Shown one piece after another: positions 4,778 through 5,741 of a stretch of DNA of 5,741 nt (positions are counted from its first letter, which is position 1; each line of letters starts with the position of its first letter). Origin of the DNA: Candidatus Cloacimonadota bacterium (lineage in GTDB: Bacteria; Cloacimonadota; Cloacimonadia; Cloacimonadales; TCS61); contig QMNP01000118.1 in NCBI GenBank assembly GCA_003647825.1, positions 1 to 5,741 on the forward strand, in the 5' to 3' direction. The position numbers and the translations under genes are program-made. The notes under the pieces were generated by a model, which was not told where the DNA came from, made no database searches, and worked only from the letters and a program-made list of their open reading frames with translations.

Positions 4778-5741
4778 ATGAAAAAGACTTTTACTATTAT
4801 TTTTATTCTTTGCTGTATTTACCTATTTGCAAATCCGATCATAGCGGGTCCAAGATTAGCTGAAATTTATCGTGACGGAGAGGACTGGCAGATTACATTC
4901 TATAACATGGAAGTTTTAGAGTTTACTCTAGATAATTGTGCAATCTCTACAAATTCAGGCTTTTCAGAGTTCAATGATGGAATTGATTTCTTCGAAACGG
5001 TTACATTTACGAATGAGGATTTGCAGGATTCACTTTATATTGATTGGGAAAGTGATCACATTCAATCCTATTATGATGATGGAAACGGAATGGGTAATAT
5101 TGATGAGTGGAGCTTTGCCCCGATCGCAAATTGGTCTAATAGCATTAATCCTCTTTTCAATGGTCAATCTATACGGCACTTTGAACCAATGATGGATTAT
5201 GATTTCTTGGTAAAAGACTCTAATATCGAAGGCGGATTGAGAATAAAAGGCTATTTGAACGGTTATGTATATGACACCAATAATGAACCTTTGGAAAATG
5301 CCATTATTAAATTTTATCGAACAAATTCGTGGTTATCAAATATTTTCTTACCAGATACAACAGATGCAACTGGTTTTTTCTCTTCTGAAACCTTTGCCAA
5401 GAATTATGAAGTTTCTGTAATTATGAATAATGAGGTCTTGATTGACACATTTCTTACTGTTGAACCGGATTCTATTACCACAGTAGTTTTTTATACTGAG
5501 TATGATCCTGTGGACGCCCGTGATCATGAAATTGAGCTTCCCGCTTCTTATTATCAACTCACCAATCACCCCAACCCCTTCAATCCCAGTACAGAGATCA
5601 GTTTTCAAATTTCAGACTTCAATGATCAGAATTTAGAGATCCAAATCTTCAATTCCAAAGGGCAGAAAATAACAAATCTCCCGATCACTCAATCACAAAA
5701 TCATCACATCTCTATAGAATGGGATGGTTGCAGCATAGCCG
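4778..5741 (+). CDS. Secreted protein with carboxypeptidase-regulatory-like and C-terminal sorting domains (runs off right edge)
   Basis: The frame is open to the window edge (321 residues seen). The N-terminus MKKTFTIIFILCCIYLFANP is a Sec signal peptide with likely cleavage after A18 or A23 and no lipobox. Residues about 24-150 form an Ig-like beta domain (DGEDWQITFYNMEV...LDNCAISTNSG...), faintly like lamin-tail domains. Residues about 156-240 (GYLNGYVYDTNNEPLENAIIKFY...TTDATGFF) match a carboxypeptidase-regulatory-like repeat. From about 263, HPNPFNPSTEISFQI...LEIQIFNSKGQKITNL...SIEWDG is a type IX sorting/FlgD-like C-terminal domain, so only some 25-30 residues should be missing. It is predicted to be exported and surface-attached or secreted; the substrate or partner is unknown. 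AAGG lies 7 nt before this ATG; a second ATG one codon upstream (4775) is only 4 nt from it. It is transcribed divergently from tldE. Confidence 0.85.
   Translation, partial: MKKTFTIIFILCCIYLFANPIIAGPRLAEIYRDGEDWQITFYNMEVLEFTLDNCAISTNSGFSEFNDGIDFFETVTFTNEDLQDSLYIDWESDHIQSYYDDGNGMGNIDEWSFAPIANWSNSINPLFNGQSIRHFEPMMDYDFLVKDSNIEGGLRIKGYLNGYVYDTNNEPLENAIIKFYRTNSWLSNIFLPDTTDATGFFSSETFAKNYEVSVIMNNEVLIDTFLTVEPDSITTVVFYTEYDPVDARDHEIELPASYYQLTNHPNPFNPSTEISFQISDFNDQNLEIQIFNSKGQKITNLPITQSQNHHISIEWDGCSIA

Noticed and set aside
1..5741. CRISPR array, tRNA or rRNA genes
   Set aside because: No regularly spaced repeats, cloverleaf with conserved TTCRA arm, or rRNA-like segments were seen on either strand.

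Overview
The window reads as AT-rich bacterial chromosome, most likely from a member of the FCB group. The main clue is the partial secreted protein at the right edge. It ends in an HPNPFNPST-type C-terminal domain, which is typical of type IX secretion (Por) sorting or FlgD-like tails and abundant in Cloacimonadota and relatives. A Cloacimonadota-like source is an inference from this domain style, the base composition and the many short intergenic repeats; there is no rRNA or other marker to confirm it.

Layout, left to right. (1) 1-739, minus strand: a two-gene unit in which a 54-aa half-size VOC (glyoxalase-fold) ORF is followed, 8 nt after its stop, by the N-terminal two thirds of a RarD-type EamA/DMT transporter that starts with TTG and runs off the left edge. 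(2) 740-1301: no convincing gene. It holds a roughly 184-bp palindromic MITE-like element flanked by a 13-bp direct repeat, a minus-strand rho-independent terminator, and degenerate intergenic repeats. (3) 1302-4544, minus strand: an operon tldE (pmbA) - GxxExxY gene - tldD. TldD keeps the HExxxH zinc site and a late Cys ligand; TldE is the metal-free paralogue. Together they form the TldD/TldE metalloprotease of the peptidase U62 family. (4) 4545-4774: divergent intergenic region with a perfect 19-bp dyad and promoter-like hexamers. (5) 4778-5741, plus strand: the secreted, sorting-domain protein, truncated by the window edge.

The most notable point is that the GxxExxY gene (PD-(D/E)XK nuclease-like fold) looks like a compact mobile cassette. 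It is bounded by imperfect inverted repeats of 26-27 bp. One repeat supplies its Shine-Dalgarno sequence and reaches into its start codon; the other encodes its last eight residues and stop. Its GC content is about 29% by hand count, clearly below its neighbours, and it sits between tldE and tldD without breaking either. A third copy of the repeat lies alone just downstream of tldD. With the MITE-like element upstream of the VOC ORF, this suggests at least two kinds of small insertion have shaped these operons.
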